Shown piece after piece: positions 38,490-40,752 of a stretch of 40,752 nt of DNA. Both the position numbers and the translations under genes were made by a program. Source of the stretch: RUG714 sp964623515 (GTDB lineage Bacteria; Bacillota; Clostridia; Oscillospirales; Acutalibacteraceae); assembly GCA_964623515.1 (NCBI GenBank), contig CAZURV010000015.1, positions 1-40,752 of the forward strand, written 5' to 3'. Numbering within the stretch: position 1 is the first letter of the stretch; the number at the start of each line of letters is the position of its first letter. Under the pieces are notes generated by a model. That model made no database searches. It was not told where the DNA came from and saw only the letters and a program-made list of their open reading frames with translations.

Positions 38490-40752
38490 ATGAACCTAAC
38501 CAAACCACAAAAACTGATATATGATATGGAGAAGTTTGCCGGAGGGGCGATTGCCGTTATTTGCGGAAGTATGCTTATACACGGCAAGCATGACTTATCC
38601 GAACTAAAGCGAGCCATAAATGAAATTTATCGGCTTAATGACGCCTTGCGTATTCGTGTTGCCGAAACGGATAACGATGTCAAGCAGAGCGTTGCTGATT
38701 TTATTGAGCAAGAAATAGAGATTTTAGACTTTGCCGATAAAGCAGAGTTAGCTATCTATGCCGAAAATTACGCAAAAGTGCCTATTGCTATGGCGGGTTC
38801 ACTTTGCGAAATCAAGGTTGTTATTTTGCCCGACAGCTACGGTATTCTTGCCAAACTCCACCACCTTATCGGAGATGCATGGACTTTATCGCTTTTAGGC
38901 TCACAGTTTAACGCTATTCTGAACGGTGAATCACCCAAAGCCTATTCTTATACCGACTATATCGAAAGCGAAAATACCTATCTTGATAGCAAACGTTACG
39001 GGAAGGATAAAGATTTTTTCCTTGACCAATTCAAAAAATGCAATGAAGTAACCTATATCAGTGAAAAGCAAAATAAAACCTTTGATGCAAATCGAAAGAC
39101 ATTTGTTATTGATTCGGACAAGGCAAAGATTATAAACGACTATATTAATATGCACGAAACCTCGGCTTTTATGCTGTTTATAACGGCTCTTGCTGCCTAT
39201 ATTAACCGCACTAAAATGAATGCCGAAAAGTTTTATATCGGTACCGCTGTGCTCAACCGCAGTAACAATAAAGAAAAGAACACCGCCGGTATGTTTATTA
39301 ACACTGTGCCGTTGTTAATTGAACTTGATAACAATGCCGATTTTAGAAGCAATCTAATAAATATCGAAGACGCTGCATTTTCGGTATTTCGCCACCAAAA
39401 ATATAACTACGGCGATGTGCTTAATACCATTCGTAAAGAGAATAACTTTACCGAAAAACTATATGATGTTATGCTCAGTTACCAAAACGGCCGCTATTAT
39501 GGGCGAAATGATACTGACAGCACTTGGTATCATTGCGGTATGCAGAGTGAGAGCTTGCAAATACATATTGATGACCGTGATAATGAGGGCATATATAAAA
39601 TTCATTATGATTTTCAGACAGAGAAATTCACCGAGCAGGAAATTGAAATGCTTCATGCTCACATTCTGAATCTTTTGTTTGACGGTATTGCCGACGACAG
39701 CAAAAAACTGTATGAGTTGAGTATCTTAACTACAGAAGAACAGCAAAAACTCCTCTATGAATTCAACGACACCGCAGTAGATTATCCAAGGGATAAGTGC
39801 GTTCATCAACTTTTTGAAGAGCAAGTTGAAAGAACTCCTGATAAAGCAGCGGTTATCACTTGCGATAAAATTCTTACCTACCGTGAACTTAACGAAGAAG
39901 CTAACAGAATAGCACACTCGCTTATTAAAAAAGGTATAGGTGTTGGGGATATTGTTGCCTTTGCTCTGCCGAGAAAAAGCTATCTTATTGCAACTATGAT
40001 AGGCATTCTTAAATCAGGTGCGGCATATCTGCCAATCGACCCCGACTATCCGAAAGACAGAATTGAATATATGCTTTCGGACAGTAACGCAAAATACTTT
40101 ATCACTGAAGATAACATTGCCGAATTGTTGAATAATAGCAATTCTTTAAATCCATCTGTTGTAATGAGAAGTGATAATTTATGCTATTGCATATATACTT
40201 CGGGTTCTACAGGGAAGCCAAAAGGAACACTGCTCACACACGCAAATGTAGTTAACTATGTAAATAATAATAATAATAACGTAGTACACAAAATCGTCAA
40301 AAGCGATTATAAAAGGATCGTTTCTGTAACAACAGTAGGTTTTGATATTTTTGTAACTGAAAGTCTATTGCCGCTAACGAATGGTTTAGAAGTCATCCTT
40401 GCAAACGAAGAACAAGCAAAATTTCAAGATAAGTTGAGCGAATTGTTAGAAAAGCATTCTGCTGATGTTTTACAGACAACGCCAACTAAGATGAAATCTT
40501 TAATCGCCAATGAATCAAAATTATATTATCTCAAAGACCTTAAAGCAATCATATTGGGCGGTGAGACTTTAGATGAAGTTTTAGTAAAAAAGCTCAAGGA
40601 ATTAACCGATTCTAAAATTTTTAATATCTACGGACCTACTGAAACTACGGTATGGTCTACGAATTCAGAAATTAAAGATTCATTAGATATTACTATCGGC
40701 AAACCTATTGCTAATACACAAATATATATTTTAGATAAATATATGAATATTA
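38490..40752 (+). CDS. Non-ribosomal peptide synthetase, N-terminal part (condensation and adenylation domains)
   Basis: The frame is open from the ATG (AAAGGA 9 bp upstream) to the window edge, at least 754 codons. Residues about 1-430 are a condensation domain, starting LTKPQKLIYDMEKFAGGA and with the catalytic HHLIGDA at 124-130 (active-site His125). From about 435 an adenylation domain begins: LTYRELNEEANRIA, LKSGAAYLPIDPDYP, the ATP-binding YTSGSTGKPKG at 569-579, GFDIFVTE and IYGPTETTVW at about 713-722. Read against GrsA numbering, the nine visible specificity residues are D-I-T-Q-I-G-I-V-W, close to the glycine pattern D-I-L-Q-L-G-L-I-W. A condensation domain at the very N-terminus suggests either acylation of the first residue, as in lipopeptides, or chain transfer from another protein. 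Thiolation and release domains lie outside the window. Expression probably depends on the switch just upstream. Confidence 0.95.
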   Translation, partial: MNLTKPQKLIYDMEKFAGGAIAVICGSMLIHGKHDLSELKRAINEIYRLNDALRIRVAETDNDVKQSVADFIEQEIEILDFADKAELAIYAENYAKVPIAMAGSLCEIKVVILPDSYGILAKLHHLIGDAWTLSLLGSQFNAILNGESPKAYSYTDYIESENTYLDSKRYGKDKDFFLDQFKKCNEVTYISEKQNKTFDANRKTFVIDSDKAKIINDYINMHETSAFMLFITALAAYINRTKMNAEKFYIGTAVLNRSNNKEKNTAGMFINTVPLLIELDNNADFRSNLINIEDAAFSVFRHQKYNYGDVLNTIRKENNFTEKLYDVMLSYQNGRYYGRNDTDSTWYHCGMQSESLQIHIDDRDNEGIYKIHYDFQTEKFTEQEIEMLHAHILNLLFDGIADDSKKLYELSILTTEEQQKLLYEFNDTAVDYPRDKCVHQLFEEQVERTPDKAAVITCDKILTYRELNEEANRIAHSLIKKGIGVGDIVAFALPRKSYLIATMIGILKSGAAYLPIDPDYPKDRIEYMLSDSNAKYFITEDNIAELLNNSNSLNPSVVMRSDNLCYCIYTSGSTGKPKGTLLTHANVVNYVNNNNNNVVHKIVKSDYKRIVSVTTVGFDIFVTESLLPLTNGLEVILANEEQAKFQDKLSELLEKHSADVLQTTPTKMKSLIANESKLYYLKDLKAIILGGETLDEVLVKKLKELTDSKIFNIYGPTETTVWSTNSEIKDSLDITIGKPIANTQIYILDKYMNI

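Noticed and set aside
40264..40284. Short AAT run coding for several Asn in the adenylation domain, considered as a slippage switch
   Set aside because: Units of three do not shift the frame, and the run is too short to suggest phase variation.

Overview
The window looks like a chromosome segment of a low-GC, spore-forming Clostridia, most like a gut Ruminococcaceae/Oscillospiraceae. The reasons are spoIIR and a SpoIIIE/FtsK translocase, strong Firmicutes Shine-Dalgarno sites and TTGACA/TATAAT promoters, a BspA-type leucine-rich protein carrying a dockerin, and SLH and GHL10 family proteins. No species can be named from sequence alone.

Layout. (1) 1-735: the last structural gene of a probable prophage. 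(2) 900-7302: initiator tRNA (minus strand), spoIIR, a glycerophosphodiester phosphodiesterase, a secreted LRR/dockerin protein, a long-form PRPP synthetase (minus strand) and a GHL10-like lipoprotein, mostly single-gene units with their own promoter or terminator. (3) 7391-12091: a 1520-residue secreted protein alone between a promoter and a terminator. (4) 12092-12934: a gene-poor stretch with two copies of a ~175-bp dispersed repeat; a third, diverged copy lies at 1081-1209. (5) 12935-28881: a 14-gene plus-strand surface polysaccharide operon with an aminotransferase, five glycosyltransferases, an HpcH/HpaI aldolase-like protein, an EpsG-like polymerase, a Wzx-like flippase, the CapE-CapF-CapG set for UDP-N-acetyl-L-fucosamine, and two paralogous NTP_transf_5-like nucleotidyltransferases. 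(6) 29000-36483: a zinc-ribbon/TM/SLH protein, a small minus-strand protein, spoIIIE with two apparently coupled genes (one ComEC-type metallo-beta-lactamase), and tRNA-Leu(UAG). (7) 36488-40752: a decayed gene, a tyrosine recombinase, a 283-bp segment bounded by perfect 19-bp inverted repeats, and the start of a non-ribosomal peptide synthetase (NRPS) that runs off the window.

The most interesting structure is at 37298-40752. The recombinase gene is followed 23 bp later by a 19-bp site whose exact reverse complement recurs 44 bp before the NRPS start codon. Each site is itself a dyad (ACATAAT arms around an asymmetric CCAC/GTGG core). Between them lies a TGGACA-17-TATAAT promoter that points away from the NRPS, and a weak terminator that points toward it. 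Inversion would aim that promoter at the NRPS. I infer a phase-variable (ON/OFF) NRPS, read here in the OFF orientation. The adenylation domain's visible specificity residues resemble the glycine code.

Within the polysaccharide operon CapE, CapF and CapG would supply UDP-L-FucNAc, glycosyltransferases would build the repeat unit on a lipid carrier, the flippase would export it and the EpsG-like protein would polymerise it. No initiating phosphoglycosyltransferase or chain-length regulator is in the window, so these must be elsewhere.
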